The notes under the pieces were generated by a model, which was given only the letters and a program-made list of their open reading frames with translations, was not told where the DNA came from and made no database searches. From Streptomyces hokutonensis (GTDB lineage: Bacteria; Actinomycetota; Actinomycetes; Streptomycetales; Streptomycetaceae), in NCBI RefSeq assembly GCF_000376565.1, contig NZ_BARG01000058.1, positions 44,884-108,883 on the forward strand: 64,000 nucleotides of DNA, read 5' to 3'. Shown piece by piece: positions 53,795-61,922 of the stretch; positions within the stretch are counted from its first letter, which is position 1, and each line of letters starts with the position of its first letter. Position numbers and translations under genes: made by a program.

Positions 53795-54454
53795 GTGCGG
53801 GTGGTCATCGCCGAGGATTCAGTGCTGCTGAGGGAGGGCCTGACCCGGTTGCTGACCGACCGCGGACACGACGTGGTGGCCGGGGTGGGCGACGGGGACG
53901 CGCTGGTCAAGACGATCACCGAGCTGGCCGACCAGGGCGCGCTGCCGGACGTGGTGGTGGCCGATGTGCGGATGCCGCCGACCCACACGGACGAGGGCGT
54001 ACGGGCGGCCGTGGAGCTGCGCAAGGCGCATCCCGGTCTCGGTGTGCTGGTGCTGTCGCAGTACGTGGAGGAGCGCTACGCCACCGAACTGCTGGCCGGT
54101 TCCACCCATGGCGTGGGCTATCTGCTGAAGGACCGGGTGGCGGAGGTGCGGGAGTTCGTCGACGCGGTGGTGCGGGTGGCCTCGGGGGGTACGGCGCTGG
54201 ACCCGGAGGTGGTCGCGCAGTTGCTGGGGCGCAGCCGCAAGCAGGACGTGCTGGTACGGCTCACCCCGCGGGAGCGCGAGGTGCTGGGCCTGATGGCGGA
54301 GGGGCGGACGAACTCCGCGATAGCCCGGCAGCTGGTGGTGAGCGACGGCGCGGTCGAGAAGCACGTCAGCAACATCTTCCTGAAGCTGGGACTGTCGCCG
54401 AGTGACGGGGATCACCGGCGTGTTCTGGCCGTCCTCACCTACCTCAACTCCTGA
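53795..54454 (+). CDS. LuxR/NarL-family response regulator
   Basis: A 219-residue regulator. The receiver has acidic E7-D8, phospho-acceptor D54 (VVADVRMPP) and K near 107 (GYLLKDRV). The C-terminal helix-turn-helix (LTPREREVLGLMAEGRTNSA...GAVEKHVSNIFLKLGL) is LuxR-type. GTG at 53795 is preferred: GGAGG lies about six bases upstream, while a start at 53783 would put that site inside the gene. Probable partner of both kinases. Confidence 0.9.
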   Translation: MRVVIAEDSVLLREGLTRLLTDRGHDVVAGVGDGDALVKTITELADQGALPDVVVADVRMPPTHTDEGVRAAVELRKAHPGLGVLVLSQYVEERYATELLAGSTHGVGYLLKDRVAEVREFVDAVVRVASGGTALDPEVVAQLLGRSRKQDVLVRLTPREREVLGLMAEGRTNSAIARQLVVSDGAVEKHVSNIFLKLGLSPSDGDHRRVLAVLTYLNS

Positions 54455-54458
54455 CAAA

Positions 54459-54473
54459 CTGACACCGTGTCAG
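54459..54473. promoter_or_regulatory. Palindrome ctgacaccgtgtcag
   Basis: Seven-base arms with one central base, five bases after the regulator stop and 231 bp upstream of korA. It could be an operator, or a weak terminator. The remaining spacer to korA shows no strong promoter. Confidence 0.4.
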
Positions 54474-54703
54474 ACATCAGCCGTTAGTCGAGCCGAGAAC
54501 CGGACAATGCATGAGGAGCGTCTTCAAGGGAAGCGTCGGGGGGCGAGAAATCATGACAAGTCAGGTTGTCAAGCCGTCTCAAAACAGCGTCCATCATGCG
54601 AACGGCCCAAGGAAGGCGACCCTTACGGACGTAGGGTTGATCCTGGGAGGGTCGGCGGTTCGACCATGCCCGGACAGCGTCCTCGAAGAGGAGGTCCAGT
54701 TCA

Positions 54704-56641
54704 GTGACCAGCCAGGTCAGTAGCCCAGCGGAACAGGCCGACGGAGCCGACAGCACGTTGGTCGGGGAGCAACGCAAACCGGCGGGGGTGAAGGACGTCC
54801 ACCGCCTGGACCGGGTGATCATCCGGTTCGCCGGTGACTCGGGCGACGGTATGCAGCTCACCGGTGACCGCTTCACCTCGGAGACGGCGTCCTTCGGGAA
54901 CGACCTCTCCACACTGCCGAACTTCCCGGCCGAGATCCGCGCCCCCGCAGGCACCCTGCCGGGGGTTTCGTCGTTCCAACTGCATTTCGCCGACCACGAC
55001 ATCCTGACCCCGGGCGACGCGCCCAACGTGCTGGTCGCGATGAATCCGGCCGCCCTGAAGGCGAACATCGCCGATGTGCCGCGCGGCGCCGAGATCATCG
55101 TCAACACGGACGAGTTCACCAAACGGGCGCTGCAGAAGGTGGGTTACTCCGCCTCGCCCCTCGACGACGGCTCGCTGGACGGCTACAGCCTCCACCCCGT
55201 CCCCCTCACCACCCTGACCGTAGAGGCGCTCAAGGACTTCGGCCTGACCCGCAAGGAGGCCGAGCGCAGCAAGAACATGTTCGCGCTGGGCCTGCTGTCG
55301 TGGATGTACCACCGGCCGACCGAGGGCACCGAGAAGTTCCTCAAGTCGAAGTTCGCGAAGAAGCCCGAGATCGCGGCGGCCAACATCGCGGCGTTCAGGG
55401 CGGGTTGGAACTTCGGCGAGACGACGGAGGACTTCGCGGTCTCCTACGAGGTCGCCCCGGCCGCCACCGCGTTCCCGACCGGCACCTACCGCAACATCTC
55501 CGGGAACCTCGCCCTGTCCTACGGCTTGGTCGCCGCGTCCCAGCAGGCGGACCTGCCGCTCTTCCTCGGCTCGTACCCGATCACCCCGGCCTCCGACATC
55601 CTGCACGAGCTGAGCCGGCACAAGAACTTCGGCGTACGGACCTTCCAGGCCGAGGACGAGATCGCGGGCATCGGCGCGGCACTGGGCGCGGCCTTCGGCG
55701 GCTCGCTGGCCGTGACGACGACGAGTGGCCCGGGTGTGGCGCTCAAGTCGGAGACCATCGGCCTCGCCGTCTCCCTCGAGCTCCCGCTCCTCATCCTGGA
55801 CATCCAGCGCGGCGGCCCCTCCACCGGCCTCCCGACCAAGACCGAACAGGCCGACCTGCTCCAGGCGATGTTCGGGCGCAACGGCGAGGCGCCGGTCCCG
55901 ATCGTCGCCCCGTGCACTCCGGCCGACTGCTTCGACGCGGCGCTCGAGGCCGCGCGGATCGCGCTCACCTACCGCACCCCGGTGATGCTCCTCTCCGACG
56001 GCTACCTGGCCAACGGCTCCGAGCCCTGGCGCATCCCCGACATCGACGAACTCCCGGACCTCACCGTCCAGTTCGCCCAGGGCCCGAACCACACCCTGGA
56101 CGACGGCACCGAGGTCTTCTGGCCCTACAAACGCGACCCGCAGACCCTCGCCCGCCCCTGGGCCGTCCCCGGCACGCCCGGCCTGGAACACCGCATCGGC
56201 GGCATCGAGAAGCAGGACGGCACGGGCAACATCTCCTACGACCCCGCCAACCACGACTTCATGGTCCGCACCCGGCAGGCCAAGATCGACGGCATCGACG
56301 TACCGGACCTGGAGGTCGACGACCCGCACGAGGCGCGCACGCTGGTCCTCGGCTGGGGCTCGACGTTCGGCCCGATCACGGCGGCGGTACGGCGCCTGCG
56401 CGCCTCCGGCGAGTCCATCGCCCAGGCGCATCTGCGCCACCTCAACCCCTTCCCGCGGAATCTCGGCGCGGTCCTGAAGCGTTACGACAGAGTCGTGATC
56501 CCCGAGATGAACCTCGGCCAGCTCGCCACGCTGGTCCGGGCGAAGTACCTGGTCGACGCGCACTCGTACAACCAGGTGAACGGCATGCCGTTCAAGGCTG
56601 AGCAGCTCGCCACGGCTCTCAAGGAGGCCATCGATGGCTGA
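54704..56641 (+). CDS. korA: 2-oxoacid:ferredoxin oxidoreductase, fused gamma/alpha subunit (KorA)
   Basis: A 645-residue subunit that with KorB oxidises 2-oxoglutarate (or a related 2-oxoacid) with CoA, reducing ferredoxin. The gamma domain (RFAGDSGDGMQLTGDRF...) occupies residues 35-215, the alpha/pyrimidine-binding domain begins near 275 (SYPITPASDILHELS). GTG start follows GAGGAGG at nine bases. korB overlaps by eight bp. Actinobacterial KorAB works with a separate ferredoxin; none is encoded here. Confidence 0.93.
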   Translation: MTSQVSSPAEQADGADSTLVGEQRKPAGVKDVHRLDRVIIRFAGDSGDGMQLTGDRFTSETASFGNDLSTLPNFPAEIRAPAGTLPGVSSFQLHFADHDILTPGDAPNVLVAMNPAALKANIADVPRGAEIIVNTDEFTKRALQKVGYSASPLDDGSLDGYSLHPVPLTTLTVEALKDFGLTRKEAERSKNMFALGLLSWMYHRPTEGTEKFLKSKFAKKPEIAAANIAAFRAGWNFGETTEDFAVSYEVAPAATAFPTGTYRNISGNLALSYGLVAASQQADLPLFLGSYPITPASDILHELSRHKNFGVRTFQAEDEIAGIGAALGAAFGGSLAVTTTSGPGVALKSETIGLAVSLELPLLILDIQRGGPSTGLPTKTEQADLLQAMFGRNGEAPVPIVAPCTPADCFDAALEAARIALTYRTPVMLLSDGYLANGSEPWRIPDIDELPDLTVQFAQGPNHTLDDGTEVFWPYKRDPQTLARPWAVPGTPGLEHRIGGIEKQDGTGNISYDPANHDFMVRTRQAKIDGIDVPDLEVDDPHEARTLVLGWGSTFGPITAAVRRLRASGESIAQAHLRHLNPFPRNLGAVLKRYDRVVIPEMNLGQLATLVRAKYLVDAHSYNQVNGMPFKAEQLATALKEAIDG

Positions 56642-57713
56642 GACGTCCACGGAAGGCACGGGCACGATCGAGGCACTTTCGCTCGTCCCCAAGGCCGAGG
56701 CAGTGCAGTCCATGAAGGACTTCAAGTCCGATCAGGAAGTGCGCTGGTGCCCCGGCTGCGGTGACTACGCGATCCTCGCGGCGGTGCAGGGTTTCATGCC
56801 GGAACTGGGTCTCGCCAAGGAGAACATCGTCTTCGTCTCCGGCATCGGCTGCTCCTCCCGCTTCCCGTACTACATGAACACGTACGGAATGCACTCGATC
56901 CACGGCCGCGCGCCTGCCATCGCGACCGGACTCGCCTCGTCCAGGCGGGACTTGAGCGTCTGGGTGGTGACGGGCGACGGCGACGCGCTGTCGATCGGCG
57001 GCAACCACCTGATCCACGCGTTGCGCCGCAACGTGAACCTGAAGATCCTCCTCTTCAACAACCGGATCTACGGCCTGACGAAGGGCCAGTACTCGCCGAC
57101 CTCGGAGGTCGGGAAGATCACGAAGTCGACGCCGATGGGTTCGCTGGACGCCCCCTTCAACCCGGTGTCGCTGGCGATCGGCGCGGAGGCGTCCTTCGTG
57201 GCCCGCACGATCGACTCCGACCGCAAACACCTCACCCAGGTCCTGCGCGAGGCGGCGGCCCACCCCGGCACCGCCCTGGTCGAGATCTACCAGAACTGCA
57301 ACATCTTCAACGACGGCGCCTTCGACGCGCTGAAGGACCGCCAGCAGGCCGAGGAGGCGGTGATCCGCCTCGAACACGGACAGCCGATCCGATTCGGCGC
57401 GGACGGCGCGCGGGGCGTCGTACGGGACGCGACGACGGGTGACCTGAAGGTGGTCGACGTGACGCCGGAGAACGAGTCCCAGATCTTGGTCCACGACGCC
57501 CACGCGACGTCCCCGACCACCGCCTTCGCCCTGTCCCGCCTGGCCGACCCGGACACCCTGCACCACACGCCGATCGGTGTGCTGCGGTCGGTGGAGCGGC
57601 CTGTCTACGACACACAGATGGCGGACCAGCTCGACTCGGCGATCGTGCAGAACGGGAAGGGTGACTTGGCCGCGCTGCTCGCCGGCGGGGACACCTGGAC
57701 TGTGGTGGGCTGA
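56634..57713 (+). CDS. korB: 2-oxoacid:ferredoxin oxidoreductase beta subunit (KorB)
   Basis: A 359-residue subunit carrying thiamine diphosphate and one 4Fe-4S cluster. WCPGCGDYAILAAVQ and GIGCSSRFPYYM supply cluster cysteines; GDGDALSIGGNHLIHALRRN followed by LLFNNRIYGLTKGQ is the ThDP motif; another Cys in YQNCNIFND. The ATG lies inside the korA end, so translation is coupled. A bidirectional terminator follows. Confidence 0.94.
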   Translation: MAETSTEGTGTIEALSLVPKAEAVQSMKDFKSDQEVRWCPGCGDYAILAAVQGFMPELGLAKENIVFVSGIGCSSRFPYYMNTYGMHSIHGRAPAIATGLASSRRDLSVWVVTGDGDALSIGGNHLIHALRRNVNLKILLFNNRIYGLTKGQYSPTSEVGKITKSTPMGSLDAPFNPVSLAIGAEASFVARTIDSDRKHLTQVLREAAAHPGTALVEIYQNCNIFNDGAFDALKDRQQAEEAVIRLEHGQPIRFGADGARGVVRDATTGDLKVVDVTPENESQILVHDAHATSPTTAFALSRLADPDTLHHTPIGVLRSVERPVYDTQMADQLDSAIVQNGKGDLAALLAGGDTWTVVG

Positions 57714-57731
57714 CGGTTCCGGTCATACGGA

Positions 57732-57764
57732 AGGGCCGGGGTGCGGATCTCGCATCCCGGCCCT
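57732..57764. terminator. Bidirectional terminator after korB
   Basis: 14-bp arms (agggccggggtgcg at 57732-57745; 57751-57764) with one G-T pair and loop gatct, between convergent genes. Confidence 0.85.
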
Positions 57765-57778
57765 CGGTGTCGTACAGG

Positions 57779-58039
57779 TCAGGCCTCGGGGATGTCCCGC
57801 TTGGCCCGCAGAAGGGTGTCGCGGGTGATGACGACGATGCGCTCATAGTCGGCTCGGGCCGCGTCGGCGGGGAGCAGGGCGTCGAGCTCCTCGGTCCGGT
57901 CGGTCCCGATCACCGCGAAGTTGCCGTCACTCAACTCGAAGAGGTCCGGGCACGTTTCGCCCGTCAAGGAGCCTCGTTGGCGGGGAGAGTCGCCGAGACG
58001 GCGAGTGATGCGGACAGACCGGGACTCTTTGCTTGGCAC
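57779..58039 (-). CDS. Small conserved Streptomyces protein
   Basis: An 86-residue protein from GTG 58039 after a GAGG site. The C-terminal block CPDLFELSDGNFAVIGTDRT...YERIVVITRDTLLRAKRD matches a family common in Streptomyces next to regulatory genes and DUF6082-type proteins. Function unknown. It lies downstream of such a gene in the same direction, 91 bp apart. Confidence 0.75.
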   Translation of the reverse strand: MPSKESRSVRITRRLGDSPRQRGSLTGETCPDLFELSDGNFAVIGTDRTEELDALLPADAARADYERIVVITRDTLLRAKRDIPEA

Positions 58040-58130
58040 TGAGGCGTCCTCTTCCTTACCGGGCCCCAACTCTGGGCCCCCCAGCCCCAAACGATAGAAG
58101 CTACCCCAGGTCACGTGGGTTACACCTGGA

Positions 58131-58646
58131 TCAAGTGGGCTCCGTGTCCGGTCCGACGACCCACCATTCGTCGGGGTCATCCCTGAGTTCATCCATGATC
58201 GCGTCAACGGCCCTGCCCACAGTCGCCTCCAGCGACTCGCGCGGCAGACTCTTGCGATGGTCGCGGGTCAGTTCCCAGTACTCCTGGAAGACGAGGTTGC
58301 GGCACAACACGCGTAGGTGGCCCAAGAGTTCGTCCCGCCCGATGGCACCCACGCGATGGTTCAGCAGGATTTTCGCGTACTGCATGTTGGCGAAGAGCAA
58401 CTGCCGACGCCTGTTTCCCGAGGGATCCGGCAGGGTGCTCATGGCCTCCGCCAGCAGCGGATCGGCGATCGCGCGGTCCGTCTGTGCCTCGGCGATGCGA
58501 TGCAGCTGAATCAGGTTGGCGTTCCGGAGCTCCTCGGCGAGGGACGCGACCTGGCGGAGAAGCTCGCGTACCAGCGGCTCCAGACCGCCGGCACCGTCCC
58601 CTCCAGCTGAATCGTTCCTTCGCCCATCCGAATTCTCTGTGGCCAA
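58131..58646 (-). CDS. DUF6082-like hypothetical protein
   Basis: A 171-residue protein from TTG 58646 (LATENSDGRRNDSAGGDG), with GGGGG upstream. Helical heptad-like region LVRELLRQVASLAEELRNAN, then LLFANMQYAKILLNHRVGAI and RDELLGHLRVLCRNLVFQEY, the pattern of Streptomyces DUF6082 proteins. The frame continues upstream to 59231 but has no coding character there. Pair with 57779 recurs in Streptomyces; role unknown. Confidence 0.72.
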   Translation of the reverse strand: MATENSDGRRNDSAGGDGAGGLEPLVRELLRQVASLAEELRNANLIQLHRIAEAQTDRAIADPLLAEAMSTLPDPSGNRRRQLLFANMQYAKILLNHRVGAIGRDELLGHLRVLCRNLVFQEYWELTRDHRKSLPRESLEATVGRAVDAIMDELRDDPDEWWVVGPDTEPT

Positions 58647-58882
58647 TGCGAACCCCCGAGTCAGGCATCCGAACGTCGGCCTGCGGACTCGTGGGCGGCA
58701 CGAGAAACCGGCGCGCGGTTGGGCACAACGCCCCGCCCCCAGCATGCCCCGCGATTCAAGACAGCGTGAGAGGCGGAGAGGGGGCGCATGGATGGACGTG
58801 CCGCTCATGTCAACCGGCGCCCTGACATCTGTGTGCCCGGCGAGCGCCCGCCGCATTCCTGTGCCGGAGGCGTCCGCGCTGC

Positions 58883-59293
58883 TCAGCCGCGGCTCTTCGC
58901 CTCGTCGTAGGCCTCCCGCGCCTTCTCGACCTCCCCCATGCGTGACTCCGTCCACAGGGCCAGCGCCCGTACCTGTTCCGCCGCCTCGCGGCCCAGGTCG
59001 GTGAGGGAGTAGTCGACCCGCGGCGGGATCACGGGCTTGGCGTCGCGGTGGACCAGGCCGTCGCGTTCCAGGGTCTGGAGGGTCTGCGCCAGCATCTTCT
59101 CGCTGACCTGCCGCACCGTCCCGACCGCCCGGCGGAGTTCGCTGAAGCGGTAGGGGCGGTCGAGGAGTTCGATGAGGACGAGGACGCCCCAGCGGGAGGT
59201 CACGTGTTCCAGGACCAGGCGGTACGGGCACATGACCGCGCCCACGGTGTACTTGCCCGCCACCTTGTCTGCCACCTCGCTGCTTACCGTCAT
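58883..59293 (-). CDS. HxlR-family transcriptional regulator
   Basis: A 136-residue winged-helix regulator. MCPYRLVLEHVTSRWGVLVL has the conserved Cys often used as redox or electrophile sensor, followed by the DNA-binding FSELRRAVGTVRQVSEKMLA and QTLERDGLVHRD. It is divergent from a quinone oxidoreductase-like gene, a standard arrangement in which HxlR (QorR/HypR type) regulators sense quinones, aldehydes or disulfide stress. Confidence 0.92.
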   Translation of the reverse strand: MTVSSEVADKVAGKYTVGAVMCPYRLVLEHVTSRWGVLVLIELLDRPYRFSELRRAVGTVRQVSEKMLAQTLQTLERDGLVHRDAKPVIPPRVDYSLTDLGREAAEQVRALALWTESRMGEVEKAREAYDEAKSRG

Positions 59294-59297
59294 GCCA

Positions 59298-59320
59298 GTA
59301 CCTTACTTCAAAGTGGGTAC
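59298..59320. promoter_or_regulatory. HxlR operator candidate
   Basis: gtaccttacttcaaagtggg then tac: imperfect dyad GTACC...GGTAC with ACTT/AAAGT inner arms, five bp upstream of the regulator and 63 bp upstream of the reductase. HxlR family sites are of this TAC/GTA type. Confidence 0.6.
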
Positions 59321-59382
59321 TTTCCCAGAGTTAGCGCACCTCCTAGGGTTAGTGCCATCGCACCCCACAAGGAGTTGTCATC

Positions 59383-60237
59383 ATGAGCATCGTCGTCACC
59401 GGAGCCACCGGCCACCTCGGCCGCCTCGTCGTGGAACAGCTGCTGGAGAAGGTTCCGGCCGACCAGATCACCGCCGTCGTGCGCACCCCGGAGAAGGCCG
59501 CCGACTTCGCCGAGCGCGGGGTGAAGATCGTGGTCGCGGACTACAACGCCCCGGAGACCTTCGGCTCCGTCTTCGCCGCCGGCGACAAGGTGCTGCTCAT
59601 CTCCGGCAACGAGTTCGACAAGGGCCGCGTCGGGCAGCACAAGGTCGTCATCGAGGCCGCGAAGGCCGCCGGCGCGGCGCTGCTCGCGTACACCAGCGCC
59701 CCCGGCTCGCTCACCGCCGCCCTGGCCGACGACCACCGCGGCACCGAGGAGGCCCTGCTCGCCTCCGGTCTGCCGTACACCCTGCTGCGCAACGGCTGGT
59801 ACAACGAGAACTACACCGAGCAGCTGGCCCCGGTCCTGGAGCACGGCGCCGTCGTGAACGCCGCCGGTGCCGGCCGGGTCTCCTCCGCCTCCCGCGCCGA
59901 CTACGCCGCGGCCGCCGCCGCCGTACTGACCGGCGAGGGCCACGAGAACCAGACGTACGAACTGGGCGGCGACGAGGCCTGGGGCTTCGCCGAGTACGCG
60001 GCCGAGCTGAGCCGGCAGACCGGCAAGGAGATCGCCCACAACAACGTCCCCGGCGAGGTCCTCGTCGGCATCCTCACCGGCGCCGGGCTGCCCGAGCCGT
60101 TCGCCGCGATCCTCGCGGGTGTCGACGCCTCCATCGAGAAGGGCGAGCTGGTCGTCGCGACCGGTGACCTGTCCCGTCTCTCCGGCCGTCCGACCACGCC
60201 GATCGCCGAGTCGATCGCGCTGGCGCTCAAGGGCTGA
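59383..60237 (+). CDS. NAD(P)H:quinone oxidoreductase, QorB/NmrA-like SDR
   Basis: A 284-residue atypical SDR. The nucleotide loop MSIVVTGATGHLGRLVVEQL and LRNGWYNENYTEQLAPVL are the QOR2 (E. coli QorB) signature. It likely reduces quinones with NADPH and is probably induced through the divergent HxlR regulator. A good AGGAG lies upstream. Confidence 0.92.
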   Translation: MSIVVTGATGHLGRLVVEQLLEKVPADQITAVVRTPEKAADFAERGVKIVVADYNAPETFGSVFAAGDKVLLISGNEFDKGRVGQHKVVIEAAKAAGAALLAYTSAPGSLTAALADDHRGTEEALLASGLPYTLLRNGWYNENYTEQLAPVLEHGAVVNAAGAGRVSSASRADYAAAAAAVLTGEGHENQTYELGGDEAWGFAEYAAELSRQTGKEIAHNNVPGEVLVGILTGAGLPEPFAAILAGVDASIEKGELVVATGDLSRLSGRPTTPIAESIALALKG

Positions 60238-60372
60238 CACCGCCCGCGCACGGGGCACCCCCGCCTGTCATGACCGTATGGCGATACGGGCATGACAGAC
60301 GGGGGCGCTCGGCGCTACCTTCGTGCAGGCTGCACCGACGCGGCCGGGGCGTGGCGCGCGAAGGAGGGGCCC

Positions 60373-61350
60373 GTGAGCGGGAAGCCGAGCGGGAGGCCGA
60401 AGGGCGAACAGCACCACATAGGGCTGCTGAACGGCTTCGCGGCCTACGGCATGTGGGGACTGGTCCCGCTGTTCTGGCCGCTGCTCAAGCCGGCCGGCGC
60501 CGCCGAGATCCTCGCGCACCGCATGGTGTGGTCGCTCGCCTTCGTCGTCGTGGCGCTGCTCGTGGTCCGGCGCTGGGCCTGGATCGGCGAACTGCTGCGC
60601 CAGCCACGGAAGTTGGGGCTCGTCGCGATCGCCGCGGGCTTCATCACCGTCAACTGGGGCGTCTACATCTGGGCCGTGAACAGCGGCCATGTCGTCGAGG
60701 CCTCGCTCGGCTACTTCATCAACCCTCTCGTCACCATCGCGATCGGCGTCCTGCTCCTGAAGGAACGGCTGCGCCCGGTGCAGTGGGCCGCGGTCGGCGT
60801 CGGTCTCGCCGCCGTGATCGTGCTGACCGTCGGCTACGGACAGCCGCCGTGGATCTCCCTCTGCCTCGCCTTCTCCTTCGCGACCTACGGCCTGGTGAAG
60901 AAGAAGGTCAACCTCGGCGGCATCGAGTCGCTGGCCGCGGAGACCGCGATCCAGTTCCTGCCGGCGCTCGGCTATCTGCTGTGGCTGGGCGCGCACGGCG
61001 ACGCGACCTTCGCGCAGGAGGGCGTCGGCCACGCCGCGCTGCTCGCCTCCACCGGCATCGTCACCGCACTCCCCCTCGTCTGCTTCGGCGCGGCGGCGAT
61101 CCGGGTGCCGTTGTCGACGCTGGGCCTGCTCCAGTACCTGGCACCGGTCTTCCAGTTCCTGCTCGGCATCCTCTACTTCCACGAGTCCATGCCACCCGCA
61201 CGCTGGGCGGGCTTCGCGCTGGTGTGGCTGGCCCTCGTCCTGCTGACGACGGACGCGTGGCGCACTGCGCGGAAGGGCAAGGCCGCAGCGGCGGCGGCAG
61301 CGGTCACAGTCCTGCGGGACCCGCACCCGGTGGACCCGGTCGAGGCGTAG
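60373..61350 (+). CDS. rarD: EamA-family transporter RarD
   Basis: A 325-residue membrane protein with ten helices. GLLNGFAAYGMWGLVPLFWP, ILAHRMVWSLAFV and LGYFINPLVTIAIGVLLLKE are RarD hallmarks (chloramphenicol-sensitive protein family). GTG 60373 follows AAGGAG; the frame upstream (to 60292) is not family-like. Substrate unknown. The C-terminal Ala-rich tail is unusual but short. Confidence 0.92.
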   Translation: MSGKPSGRPKGEQHHIGLLNGFAAYGMWGLVPLFWPLLKPAGAAEILAHRMVWSLAFVVVALLVVRRWAWIGELLRQPRKLGLVAIAAGFITVNWGVYIWAVNSGHVVEASLGYFINPLVTIAIGVLLLKERLRPVQWAAVGVGLAAVIVLTVGYGQPPWISLCLAFSFATYGLVKKKVNLGGIESLAAETAIQFLPALGYLLWLGAHGDATFAQEGVGHAALLASTGIVTALPLVCFGAAAIRVPLSTLGLLQYLAPVFQFLLGILYFHESMPPARWAGFALVWLALVLLTTDAWRTARKGKAAAAAAAVTVLRDPHPVDPVEA

Positions 61351-61409
61351 CGCGGCGGACCCACCCAGGTCGGCGGCGACTGTCAGCGCCGGGTGCCACA
61401 GTGGATGGC

Positions 61410-61892
61410 ATGACACAGACTCCCGAGCCGACAGGCACCCCCGCCCCGGTCCACTGGAAGCTCGTCATCGACGCCGCCGACCCGCACGCGCAGGCGGACT
61501 TCTGGGCCGCGGCGCTGCACTACGAGGCCGAGGACAACGGCGCGCTCGTCGAACGGCTCCTGGGACTGGGCGCGTTGCCCGCCGCCGCGACCGTCGAGTT
61601 CCACGGCCGCCCGGCCTTCCGCGACCTGATGGCCGTACGGCATCCCGACGACCCGTACGACAAGGAGCGCGGCACCGGGCTCGGCCGGCGGCTGCTGTTC
61701 CAGCGGGTGCCGGAGGCGAAGACCGTCAAGAACCGGCTGCACATCGATCTGCATCCGGGGGAAGGACGGCGGGAGGCCGAGGTCGAACGGCTGACGGGGC
61801 TGGGCGCGAGCGTGCTGCGCCAGGTGTCGGAGCCCGCCGGCGCGTGGGTGGTGATGGCAGACCCGGAGGGCAACGAGTTCTGCGTGTCGTAG
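61410..61892 (+). CDS. VOC-superfamily (glyoxalase-like) protein
   Basis: A 160-residue protein with two beta-alpha-beta-beta-beta units. HWKLVIDAADPHAQADFWAA begins the first, NRLHIDLHPGEG the second, and GAWVVMADPEGNEFCVS ends it with the usual Glu. A DUF4326/glyoxalase_6-type protein of unknown substrate; such proteins can be lyases or drug-binding resistance proteins. 59 bp after rarD in the same direction. Confidence 0.85.
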   Translation: MTQTPEPTGTPAPVHWKLVIDAADPHAQADFWAAALHYEAEDNGALVERLLGLGALPAAATVEFHGRPAFRDLMAVRHPDDPYDKERGTGLGRRLLFQRVPEAKTVKNRLHIDLHPGEGRREAEVERLTGLGASVLRQVSEPAGAWVVMADPEGNEFCVS

Positions 61893-61922
61893 GCCTTTCC
61901 CGCGGCCTCCCCGCGGCGGGGT

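Noticed and set aside
54701..56725. 674-codon minus-strand frame opposite korA
   Set aside because: Shadow; no recognisable domain and no start signal.
60497..61416. 382-codon minus-strand frame opposite rarD (60268-61416)
   Set aside because: Antisense shadow of a clear ten-helix transporter.
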